Source: Cyanobacteria bacterium M_surface_7_m2_037 (GTDB taxonomy: Bacteria > Cyanobacteriota > Cyanobacteriia > PCC-6307 > Cyanobiaceae). From it: DNA of 12,786 nt. A program made the translations under genes and the position numbers. The stretch lies in NCBI GenBank assembly GCA_016882585.1, contig VGPP01000042.1:1-12786 (forward strand). The letters run 5' to 3'. Position 1 is the first letter of the stretch. Each line of letters starts with the position of its first letter. Below are positions 6,296 to 12,404 of the stretch, one piece after another. The notes beneath the pieces were generated by a model. It was not told the DNA's origin, ran no database searches, and saw only the letters and a list, made by a program, of their open reading frames with translations.

Positions 6296-8991
6296 GCCTG
6301 CCCCAGGCACTGGCCCACCACCTCGCGGGTGTTGGTGGAGAGCGACGCAGCCGCCAGCTGCTCCAGCGCTTCGCGCATGCGGGCGCTGCGCTCGGGGCCG
6401 TAGCTCTGCCAGCGGCTGAAGAGCTTGGCCATGCGCGAGGCCGTGATCGGATTGCGCTGATCAAGCTGGGCGATCTGCTCAGCCATGAAGCGATAGCCGC
6501 GGCCATCGGCGCTGTGGAATTGCGCCACGTTGCCGGCAAAGCCGCCCAGCACAGCCCGAATCGAATTGGGAGCGGCGGGATCGAAGCGCGGGTGCTTGAG
6601 CAGCGCCTGCACCCGGGCCACCCCATCGCCAAACGGGGCTGAAGCCTCCAGCGCAAACCAGGCATCGAGGATCACCGGCTTGTCTTGCCAGCGCTCATGG
6701 AAGGCCGCCATGGCCGCCGTGCGCTCGGGCGTGTCGTGGCATTGCAGGGCCCTCAGCCCCGCCCGGGCCAGGGTCATCGAGGGGCCACCCACGGCCGCCG
6801 CCGCCTCGGCGCGCACGCCCACATCGCCCGCGGCCACCCGCCAGCTCCAGGCCGTGGCCGTGAGATCGCGATCACCCACGCCATCGGGCCAGGCCAGCAG
6901 CCACTGGGGCCGGCAGCGCTCGAGCGTGTGCTCCAGCGGCTCGGCCAGTTCGCTGCCGAAGCGCTGCTGCAGATCGAGCAGGGCCTGAAACAGTGCCGGA
7001 GGATCCGAGAAGCCGGCCGCGGCCACGGCCGCATCTTCCAGTTCCGGCAGGCCGGGCAGCGCCAGCAGCATGCTGCGGTTGGAATCGCAGAGGCCCACCT
7101 CCGCCAGGATGCGCTCGAAGGCCGCCACCAGGCCTTCTTCCAGCTCATCGTTGGGCGAGCCACCCGCGCGCTCAAGCACCGCCTGGCGCAGCAGCACCTG
7201 GCCGGCATCCCAGCGGGCAAAGGGATCGCTGTCGCAGGCGAGCAGGTGCAGCAATTCATTGGTGCCGCGCTGCAGCTCCAGCTTCACCGGTGCCGAGAAG
7301 CCCCGCAGCAGCGACAGCGCCGGGGGATGGCTGTGGGGCTCCAGGCCCTCCAGGCAGATCTGCTGCTCGGGCTGATCGATCACCAGCAGCCGGCTGCCAT
7401 CACCCCAGGCATGGGCCAGAGCGGCTGAGCGAGCCTCAGCGGCACTTTCCCCCTGCAAACGCACCGGCAACGGTTCACCGGCCTGGCCCACCAAGCCCAG
7501 CACCAGCGGAACCACCAGCGGCTGCTTCTCGGGCTGCCCCGGCGTGGGCGGGGTGCTCTGACGCACGTGCAGTTGCAGGGTGCCCTGATCGCCATCCCAA
7601 TGGCGCTCGATCTGCAGCAACGGCGTGCCCGCCTGGCTGTACCAATGGCGGAACTGCGCGAAATCAAAACGCGGCAGGGCGGTGCCCTGCGCCCAGGCCT
7701 CTTCCGCTGCATCCTGCATGGCCTGCACGAAATCGTTGCAGGTGGCGGCGGTGCCGTCATGACGGCTCACATACAGCGCCATGCCGCGCATGAACGTCTC
7801 CTCACCCAGCAGGGTGTGGAGCACGCGGATCACCTCCGATCCTTTTTCATAGATCGTGGTGGTGTAGAAATTATCGATCGCCTGGTAGTGATCCGGTTGA
7901 ATCGGATGCGCCGTTGGCCCGGCATCTTCGCGGAACTGGGTGTTGCGCAGCAGCGAGACATCCTCGATCCGCTTCACCGCAGCGGAATGCAGATCAGAGG
8001 TGAAGCTGGCATCGCGGAACACCGTGAGGCCCTCTTTGAGCGAGAGCTGAAACCAGTCGCGGCAGGTGATGCGGTTGCCGGTCCAGTTGTGGAAATATTC
8101 ATGGCCGATCACACTTTCAATGCGCTCGAGCTCCCCATCGGTGGCGGTGGCCGCATCGGCGAGCACCAGCTTGGAATTGAAGATATTGAGGCTCTTGTTC
8201 TCCATCGCGCCCATGTTGAAATGGCGCACCGCCACGATGTTGAACTCATCGAGGTCGTATTCGAGCCCGTAGCGTTGCTCATCCCAGAGCATCGAGCGCT
8301 TCAGCGAGGCCATCGCATGGGCGGTGAAGGGCGCATCACCGGGCTCCACATGCAGGCGCAGCTGCACCGTGCGGCCGCTGCGGGTGGTGAATTGATCACG
8401 CACCTCCTCCAGCTGCCCGGCCACCAGGGCAAACAGATAGGAGGGTTTCGGGAAGGGGTCGTCCCACACGGCATAGTGACGCCCATCCGGCAGTGCGCCG
8501 GTTTCGAGGCAGTTGCCGTTGGAGAGCAACACCGGGCAGCTGGCCTGATCCGCTTCGATGCGCACCCGGAAGCGGCTGAGCAGATCCGGGCGATCGGGAT
8601 GGAAGGTGATGCGCCGGAAGCCCACCGCCTCGCACTGGGTGGTGAACATCCCGCCGCTCACGTACAGCCCCTCGAGGCTGGTGTTGTGCTCGGGGTGGAT
8701 GCGCACCCGACTGCGCAAGCGGAACGGCTCGGCGGGGGGTTGATGCAGCACCAGCCGGGTGGGCTCCAGCGTGTAGGCCGCAGCCGCCAGCGGCTCACCG
8801 TTCAACTCCAGCTCCAGCAGCTCCAGCTCCACACCCTGCAACTCCAGGGGGCCGGGCGCAGCAGCGGGGTTGGGCTCGAACTGATACTCAGCCTCCACCA
8901 GGGTTTGATCGCCAAACAGCGCAACGCGCAGGTTGGTGTGGGCGATCAGGCAGGGGGCCGGCCGGTAGTCGGCGAGGCGAACGGTGGCCAT
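6292..8991 (-). CDS. pepN: Aminopeptidase N (M1 zinc metallopeptidase)
   Basis: Removes N-terminal amino acids from peptides in the cytoplasm, completing protein turnover. The 899 residues are slightly more than the roughly 870 of the E. coli type. The M1 exopeptidase motif GAMEN lies at 261-265 (MGAMENKSLNIFNSK). The zinc site is HEYFH at 297-301, with the third ligand E320 in SLKEGLTVFRD; these fall at the same residue numbers as in E. coli PepN. The expected order follows: an N-terminal beta domain (to about 190), the thermolysin-like domain (to about 440), a small beta domain and a long helical C-terminal domain. The start is ATG at 8991-8989. No obvious Shine-Dalgarno lies in the 22 bases separating it from the secreted-protein gene upstream, so it probably belongs to that operon. 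The stop codon overlaps that of the convergent GHL10 gene (GTTAG). Confidence 0.97.
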   Translation of the reverse strand: MATVRLADYRPAPCLIAHTNLRVALFGDQTLVEAEYQFEPNPAAAPGPLELQGVELELLELELNGEPLAAAAYTLEPTRLVLHQPPAEPFRLRSRVRIHPEHNTSLEGLYVSGGMFTTQCEAVGFRRITFHPDRPDLLSRFRVRIEADQASCPVLLSNGNCLETGALPDGRHYAVWDDPFPKPSYLFALVAGQLEEVRDQFTTRSGRTVQLRLHVEPGDAPFTAHAMASLKRSMLWDEQRYGLEYDLDEFNIVAVRHFNMGAMENKSLNIFNSKLVLADAATATDGELERIESVIGHEYFHNWTGNRITCRDWFQLSLKEGLTVFRDASFTSDLHSAAVKRIEDVSLLRNTQFREDAGPTAHPIQPDHYQAIDNFYTTTIYEKGSEVIRVLHTLLGEETFMRGMALYVSRHDGTAATCNDFVQAMQDAAEEAWAQGTALPRFDFAQFRHWYSQAGTPLLQIERHWDGDQGTLQLHVRQSTPPTPGQPEKQPLVVPLVLGLVGQAGEPLPVRLQGESAAEARSAALAHAWGDGSRLLVIDQPEQQICLEGLEPHSHPPALSLLRGFSAPVKLELQRGTNELLHLLACDSDPFARWDAGQVLLRQAVLERAGGSPNDELEEGLVAAFERILAEVGLCDSNRSMLLALPGLPELEDAAVAAAGFSDPPALFQALLDLQQRFGSELAEPLEHTLERCRPQWLLAWPDGVGDRDLTATAWSWRVAAGDVGVRAEAAAAVGGPSMTLARAGLRALQCHDTPERTAAMAAFHERWQDKPVILDAWFALEASAPFGDGVARVQALLKHPRFDPAAPNSIRAVLGGFAGNVAQFHSADGRGYRFMAEQIAQLDQRNPITASRMAKLFSRWQSYGPERSARMREALEQLAAASLSTNTREVVGQCLGQA

Positions 8992-9013
8992 GGGGGCAGC
9001 GTTGAGCTCAGAA

Positions 9014-9439
9014 CTACTTCTTGGCGGGAGCGGGAGCGGGCTTGGCCGCCGGGGCAGAGCTGCGGTTTTTCAGCACCTCCTCCACCTTCTTGCGCACATC
9101 GGCAGGCACCTCATCGGGGCACACCTCCACCGCACCCAACACGGCGGAGTTGATGGCACCCTTGCGCAGCTCATCAATGCTGAGGGGCTTGGGGCCCACC
9201 TGGGCGATCGCCCCCTCGTGCTGGCCCTGGATCACCTGAGCGATGGTTTCGCCGGCCACGGCCACAGCTTTATCGAACTCGATGCCGGCAGCGCGGGCGA
9301 TGCACACATTCAGGGCACCGATCCGGGTGTAGAGGCTCATGTCGGCCTCAGAGGCCGGCGCAGCCTCAGCGGCCATGGGGGCCAAGCTGAGCGCCAGAGG
9401 CAGAAGAAGCAGGGCGAGGCGACTAGCGGAGGAGCGCAC
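9014..9439 (-). CDS. Small secreted protein with Ala/Pro/Lys tail, function unknown
   Basis: About 141 residues from GTG at 9439-9437. The N-terminus (RSSASR, then LALLLLPLALSLAPMAAEA) is a standard Sec signal peptide, with probable cleavage after AEA. The mature domain of roughly 95 residues is mostly helical in appearance. It starts SLYTRIGALNVCIARAAG and contains two cysteines (NVCIARA and EVCPDEVP) that could form a disulfide in the periplasm. It ends in a low-complexity, basic tail (AAKPAPAPAKK). I recall similar small exported proteins in other marine picocyanobacteria but know no function for them. Start choice: ATG at 9511 is also possible and would overlap the upstream gene's stop by 8 bases, but it puts some 30 residues in front of the hydrophobic core, so GTG 9439 gives the better signal peptide. 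Neither start has a clear Shine-Dalgarno. It lies between the CpcS/CpeS-like gene and pepN, all on the same strand. Confidence 0.7.
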   Translation of the reverse strand: MRSSASRLALLLLPLALSLAPMAAEAAPASEADMSLYTRIGALNVCIARAAGIEFDKAVAVAGETIAQVIQGQHEGAIAQVGPKPLSIDELRKGAINSAVLGAVEVCPDEVPADVRKKVEEVLKNRSSAPAAKPAPAPAKK

Positions 9440-9503
9440 GCGGCAGGAGCGATGTGGCCCAATCCTGCTGCAGAAAGCACCGATCGCCACCCGGCAATCG
9501 CCA

Positions 9504-10088
9504 TCAGGCATCGGGCGGCAAGGGAGGGCCGGCGGGTTCCAGGCGGATCTCGTGGTGCATCTCCGCCAATTCCAGGTTGCCGTCGCGCCAGGAGTAGATG
9601 GAGCGCGCCCGGAAGCGGTCCTGATCCACCAGGCGGATGTGCTCGAGGATGTCCCACTCCTGGTAGTGCGACTCGAACACCAGCTCGTGTTCATCGGCCT
9701 GGCGGATCTGGCTCTTGGTGGGGGAGCCGCAGAGATAGCCGCGGCTGCGGCGCAGCTGATGGCCGCAGAGCGAAGCATCCATCACCCCCTCGCGCACGTA
9801 ACGGGGCTTGATGTCGAAGAAGTCGTATTCCTTCTCAGGCCACCAGGTGATGCGATAGCGCGGTTCCGATTCCGCTTGATCCTCGAAGGTCTGCACCCGC
9901 AGGAGCATGTCAACGCGCAGCACCTCGTCGTCGGGAAAGAAGTACTGACGCCGCGACCGCCACAAGCCGAGGTTGCGATTGAACCAACGCCGCAGGGTGG
10001 TGTCGAGCTGGATGCGGCTGCCACGAGCCGCCGGTGGCTGCGATGACACCGGATGCACACGCGTCGCCAGTTCTCGTGGATAGGCCAC
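9504..10088 (-). CDS. CpcS/CpeS-like lipocalin-fold protein (possible phycobiliprotein lyase)
   Basis: The 194 residues match the CpcS/CpeS family in length and layout. A lipocalin-type GxW lies near the N-terminus (G41-L42-W43, in LGLWRSRRQYFF; family members read GKWxSxR). Then come YRITWW (78-83), LRRSRGYLC (112-120) in the place of the family's RGY block, a strand ELVFESHYQEWDILEHIRLVD, and RFRARSIYSWRDGNLELAEMHHEIR at the end. CpcS/CpeS proteins attach bilins to cysteines of phycobiliproteins. Whether this one is a lyase or a divergent paralogue cannot be told from sequence alone; the similarity was judged by eye. The start is GTG at 10088 with a good Shine-Dalgarno (AGAGGA, minus strand, complement of 10094-10099), and a near-consensus promoter lies just upstream. 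It is the first gene of a probable operon with the secreted protein and pepN, divergent from sasA. Confidence 0.6.
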   Translation of the reverse strand: MAYPRELATRVHPVSSQPPAARGSRIQLDTTLRRWFNRNLGLWRSRRQYFFPDDEVLRVDMLLRVQTFEDQAESEPRYRITWWPEKEYDFFDIKPRYVREGVMDASLCGHQLRRSRGYLCGSPTKSQIRQADEHELVFESHYQEWDILEHIRLVDQDRFRARSIYSWRDGNLELAEMHHEIRLEPAGPPLPPDA

Positions 10089-10093
10089 GGCGT

Positions 10094-10149
10094 TCCTCTG
10101 GACAACGTCTCATCACAGTCGTCATAGCGGGGCTGGCAGGCCCTGCCAA
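10094..10149 (-). promoter_or_regulatory. Sigma70-type promoter and Shine-Dalgarno for the 10088-to-6292 operon
   Basis: On the minus strand, TTGGCA (10149-10144, five of six to TTGACA) is followed after exactly 17 bases by TATGAC (10126-10121, four of six to TATAAT). The predicted start of transcription is about 10114, giving a leader of roughly 26 bases that contains AGAGGA (10099-10094) five bases before the GTG start of the CpcS/CpeS-like gene. The spacing of all elements is ideal. The -35 lies within a perfect palindrome, described separately. Confidence 0.6.
10134..10148. promoter_or_regulatory. Palindrome TGGCAGG-C-CCTGCCA overlapping a -35 box (candidate operator)
   Basis: Perfect inverted repeat of two 7-base arms around a single base, located in the 105-base region between the divergent sasA and CpcS/CpeS-like genes. 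It covers most of the minus-strand -35 (10149-10144) and part of the spacer. A dimeric repressor bound here would block that promoter. It lies 46 bases before the sasA start, so it could also affect sasA. No T-run follows it, so it is not an intrinsic terminator. The regulatory role is inference from position and symmetry. Confidence 0.4.
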
Positions 10150-10193
10150 ACCTCATAAGGTGAAACCACAATTTCTGCAGATTCAGCGCGCAG

Positions 10194-11429
10194 GTGCCCG
10201 CCGCAGGGGACAAGACCCCCGACGAGCTTCAACCCAGCCGCTTCCCCGTCAGCGCCACGTCCCAGCCGCAGCAGCGCGGGGACGGTCGCAGGGGGGCAGG
10301 CCTCGCCCTGCCGTCTCATCTCGATGGTGATGGAGCGCAGCGGCGCCACCTGAAACTGCTGCTGGTGGCCGCCCCACACCACCGCGCCACACCCGATCTG
10401 CGGGGCCTGGTGGCCTTCCTGGAAAACCAGGATTTCGGCTTCGACGTCTCCCTGGAGATCGCCGATCCAGCCGAGCGGCCGGAGCTGCTGGAGCTGCACC
10501 GGCTGGTGGCCACCCCGGCGCTGATCAAACTCGAGCCCACCCCCAAGCAGGTGTTCGCGGGCAACACCCTGCTGCAACAGCTGCGCAACTGGCTGCCGCG
10601 CTGGCAGCAGCTGGAGGTGGTGAGCGGCCTTGGGATCAGCCTTCGGCCAGCGGAGAGCGATGGCAGCCGCACCCAGCGGGAACTGCAGCTCGAGGATCAA
10701 CTGCTGGTGCTGCGCCAGGAGAACGAAACCCTGATCGAGCGGCTCGGGGTGCAGGAGCGGCTGCTGCGGATGGTGGCCCACGAATTGCGCACCCCGCTCA
10801 CCGCCTCAAAGCTGGCCCTGCAGAGCCTCAACCTCGGCCAGATCGATCAAACCCGCTTCCGCGATGTGCTCGGCCGGCGCCTCGATGACATCGAGCAGCT
10901 CTCCAAAGACCTGCTGGAGGTGGGAACCACCCGCTGGGAAGCCCTGTTCAATCCCCAGCGCCTGGCCCTGGGCCCGGTGGCGGCCGAAGCGATCCTGGAG
11001 CTGGAGAAGCTCTGGGTGGGCCGCGGCCTCGAGCTGATCACCGATATCCCCACCGATCTGCCGGATGTGTACGCCGATCAGCGGCGCATGCGCCAGGTGC
11101 TGCTCAACCTGCTGGAGAACGCCTTCAAGTTCACCCCCGATGGCGGCCAGGTGAGCCTCACGATCCTGCACCGCACCAGCCAGTGGCTGCAGGTGAGCGT
11201 GTGCGACTCAGGCCCAGGCATCCCGCGCGATGAGCAGGAGCGGATCTTCCTGGAGCGGGTGCGGCTGCCGCAGACTTCCTCCAACACCTCTGGCTTCGGC
11301 GTGGGCCTCTCGGTGTGCCGGCGGATCACCGAGGTGCACGGCGGCCGGATCTGGGTGGTGTCGGAGCCCGAGGAAGGTGCCTGCTTCCACTTCACGGTGC
11401 CGGTGTGGGACGGCCAAAGCGCCAGCTGA
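10194..11429 (+). CDS. sasA: Adaptive-response sensory histidine kinase SasA (circadian clock output)
   Basis: SasA binds KaiC through a KaiB-like thioredoxin-fold domain, autophosphorylates, and passes phosphate to the response regulator RpaA, setting rhythmic transcription. Domains in 411 residues: a 50-residue Gly/Arg/Pro-rich leader; a KaiB-like domain at about 52-136, including HRLVATPALIKLEP (102-115); a coiled coil at about 160-191; a dimerisation/phosphoacceptor helix with H196 in VAHELRTPLTASK; then an HATPase domain with the N box LLNLLENAFKF (303-313), G1 DSGPGIP (338-344), F box IFLERVRLP and G2 GFGVGLSV (367-374). It ends ACFHFTVPVW. It is soluble, with no membrane segment. The start is GTG 10194; no other ATG, GTG or TTG occurs in frame before the KaiB-like domain, and a stop lies at 10161, so the long leader seems genuine unless translation starts at a non-standard codon. 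No kaiABC or rpaA is in view. Confidence 0.95.
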   Translation: MPAAGDKTPDELQPSRFPVSATSQPQQRGDGRRGAGLALPSHLDGDGAQRRHLKLLLVAAPHHRATPDLRGLVAFLENQDFGFDVSLEIADPAERPELLELHRLVATPALIKLEPTPKQVFAGNTLLQQLRNWLPRWQQLEVVSGLGISLRPAESDGSRTQRELQLEDQLLVLRQENETLIERLGVQERLLRMVAHELRTPLTASKLALQSLNLGQIDQTRFRDVLGRRLDDIEQLSKDLLEVGTTRWEALFNPQRLALGPVAAEAILELEKLWVGRGLELITDIPTDLPDVYADQRRMRQVLLNLLENAFKFTPDGGQVSLTILHRTSQWLQVSVCDSGPGIPRDEQERIFLERVRLPQTSSNTSGFGVGLSVCRRITEVHGGRIWVVSEPEEGACFHFTVPVWDGQSAS

Positions 11430-11459
11430 TTGACGAAGGGCACCTCCGACCCGTAACTT
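11430..11459 (+). promoter_or_regulatory. Candidate promoter for tRNA-Glu
   Basis: TTGACG (11430-11435, five of six to the -35 consensus) starts right after the sasA stop codon and is followed, 18 bases later, by TAACTT (11454-11459), a weaker -10. Transcription from here would begin near 11466, giving a 70-base leader to be trimmed by RNase P at the mature 5' end (11537). I see no better pair closer to the tRNA, and readthrough from sasA is an alternative. The remaining 11460-11536 holds nothing else I can identify. Confidence 0.35.
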
Positions 11460-11536
11460 CATCCCATCGGAGGCGCGGCTGAAAAGCCAGACAGCGCAAG
11501 GGCATCGCCCACACGTTGATCCAGCACCGAGTCCTA

Positions 11537-11609
11537 GCCCCCATCGTCTAGAGGCCTAGGACACCTCCCTTTCACGGAGGCGACAGGGGTTCGAATCCCC
11601 TTGGGGGTA
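11537..11609 (+). tRNA. trnE: tRNA-Glu (anticodon UUC)
   Basis: A 73-base gene with a full cloverleaf. The acceptor stem GCCCCCA pairs with TGGGGGT (one G-U at the first pair), with discriminator A73. The anticodon stem CCTCC/GGAGG encloses the loop CTTTCAC, giving anticodon TTC at 11571-11573. The T arm is AGGGG-TTCGAAT-CCCCT. The sequence closely resembles cyanobacterial and plastid tRNA-Glu. In cyanobacteria this tRNA, charged with glutamate, also serves glutamyl-tRNA reductase in the C5 route to 5-aminolevulinate, so it supplies chlorophyll and bilins as well as translation. CCA is not encoded. Confidence 0.97.
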
Positions 11610-11620
11610 TCTCATCCACA

Positions 11621-11644
11621 AGCGGCCCAATGGGCCGCTTTTTT
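11621..11644 (+). terminator. Rho-independent terminator after tRNA-Glu
   Basis: AGCGGCCC, loop AAT, GGGCCGCT, then a run of T to 11644. The perfect 8-base GC-rich stem with a U-tract lies 11 bases after the mature tRNA end. It should end the tRNA transcript, and any readthrough from sasA. Confidence 0.93.
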
Positions 11645-11661
11645 GTTGGTTCAACCAGCGT

Positions 11662-11695
11662 GCTGATCCCGGAGCCCTGCGCGCGCGGGATCAGC
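11662..11695. repeat. Inverted repeat (10-base arms) between convergent units
   Basis: GCTGATCCCG (11662-11671) is a perfect reverse complement of CGGGATCAGC (11686-11695), with a 14-base GC-rich loop, extendable by a G-U and a G-C pair. It lies 30 bases past the stop of the SRPBCC gene on the minus strand. There is no T-run on either side, so it is not a classic intrinsic terminator. It may stabilise or help end the SRPBCC transcript, or be a protein-binding palindrome. The rest of 11645-11724 shows nothing else. Confidence 0.55.
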
Positions 11696-11724
11696 GCAAG
11701 GAATGCGACTGGGAGGAATGCGCC

Positions 11725-12387
11725 TCAGGCCGACGCTTCCAACACCGACGCCCGACGCTGCGCTTCCCGCTGCACCGCTCGCAGATTGGCGGCCAGGTCT
11801 TCGCGCAGCCGTTGCTCGATCAGGCCGATGGGCATGCCCACGCAGCCCTGCACGGTGAGTTCGTAGAGCAGGGTGGTGGCGCCAGCTTCCGCACCGATCT
11901 GCCAGGTGCCTTCAAAGCGGCGGAAATCACCCTTGGCCATCACAAAGGAGAGGCGACCCTCCTCCATGTGCTCGGTGAGCTCGAGCTGAACCCGGGCCTT
12001 GAAACGCATCCCCATAAAGGTTTGCGCGCCTTCCTGCTCAAGGCCCACCACGTTGGCGCGGCGCCAAAGCAAGCGGGAGCTCTGCAGGTTGGGGATGAAG
12101 CGGCTGAGGCTGTCGTAATCGGTGAGCACCGCCCAGAGCCACTGGGGATCAAGATCCAGCCGCAGGCGAACAGCCAGGCGCCGCGTTCCCCCGGGGAGGC
12201 GCTCCATCTCCTGCTGGATGGTGTCGAGCGCGCAAACCTCGACTGAGGCCTCAGCCGGCGCCGGATCAGCGCCTGAGGGGGGTGCCGTGAGCTGCGACGA
12301 GAGCAAAACGGCTAGATCACGCTTTTGGCGCCATAACTTACGCCCTCGAGCCGAAGCGTGCAGATTCCCTATGATCGCGCGCGACAT
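11725..12387 (-). CDS. SRPBCC (START/Bet v1-like, COQ10/cyclase-type) domain protein
   Basis: The 220 residues have a variable, basic N-terminus (to about 50) and a C-terminal SRPBCC ligand-binding domain. Typical pattern: RRLAVRLRLDLDPQWLWAVLTDYDSLSRFIPNLQSSRLL (69-107), in which the helix-grip entry xVLTDYxxLxxFIPNL is diagnostic; then alternating beta strands (VGLEQEGAQTFMGMRFKARVQLEL, RLSFVMAKGDFRRFEGTWQI, TTLLYELTVQ); then the long closing helix from about 185 (PIGLIEQRLREDLAANLRAVQREA). Such proteins bind hydrophobic ligands such as lipids, quinones or pigments; the ligand here is unknown. The start is ATG at 12387 with a well-placed GGAG (minus strand, CTGGAGCCCTG before ATG). M61 is the next methionine, but it would cut close to the domain. 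It is divergent from petH, with only 17 bases between the start codons. There is no signal peptide, so it is probably cytoplasmic or membrane-peripheral. Confidence 0.8.
   Translation of the reverse strand: MSRAIIGNLHASARGRKLWRQKRDLAVLLSSQLTAPPSGADPAPAEASVEVCALDTIQQEMERLPGGTRRLAVRLRLDLDPQWLWAVLTDYDSLSRFIPNLQSSRLLWRRANVVGLEQEGAQTFMGMRFKARVQLELTEHMEEGRLSFVMAKGDFRRFEGTWQIGAEAGATTLLYELTVQGCVGMPIGLIEQRLREDLAANLRAVQREAQRRASVLEASA
12370..12375 (+). promoter_or_regulatory. Candidate -10 box for petH
   Basis: TATGAT matches TATAAT in five of six positions and lies 30 bases before the petH ATG, predicting a start near 12382 and a leader of about 23 bases. The best -35 is poor (TCGAGC at 12346-12351, 18-base spacing), so an activator may be needed. 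It lies inside the first codons of the divergent SRPBCC gene. Confidence 0.35.
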
Positions 12388-12404
12388 CAGGGCTCCAGAG
12401 ATTC

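Noticed and set aside
7567..9153. 528-codon open frame on the plus strand, antisense to pepN
   Set aside because: It lies opposite a firmly identified gene; the translation is low in recognisable structure and fits the long antisense frames that GC-rich codon bias produces.
2714..9211. HIP1 octamers GCGATCGC at 2714-2721 and 9204-9211
   Set aside because: Two copies in 12.8 kb are too few to show enrichment given this GC content; not evidence of a HIP1-rich genome.
11500..11510. Small GGGC-ATC-GCCC hairpin upstream of the tRNA
   Set aside because: A four-base stem is expected by chance in such GC-rich DNA and no function is indicated.
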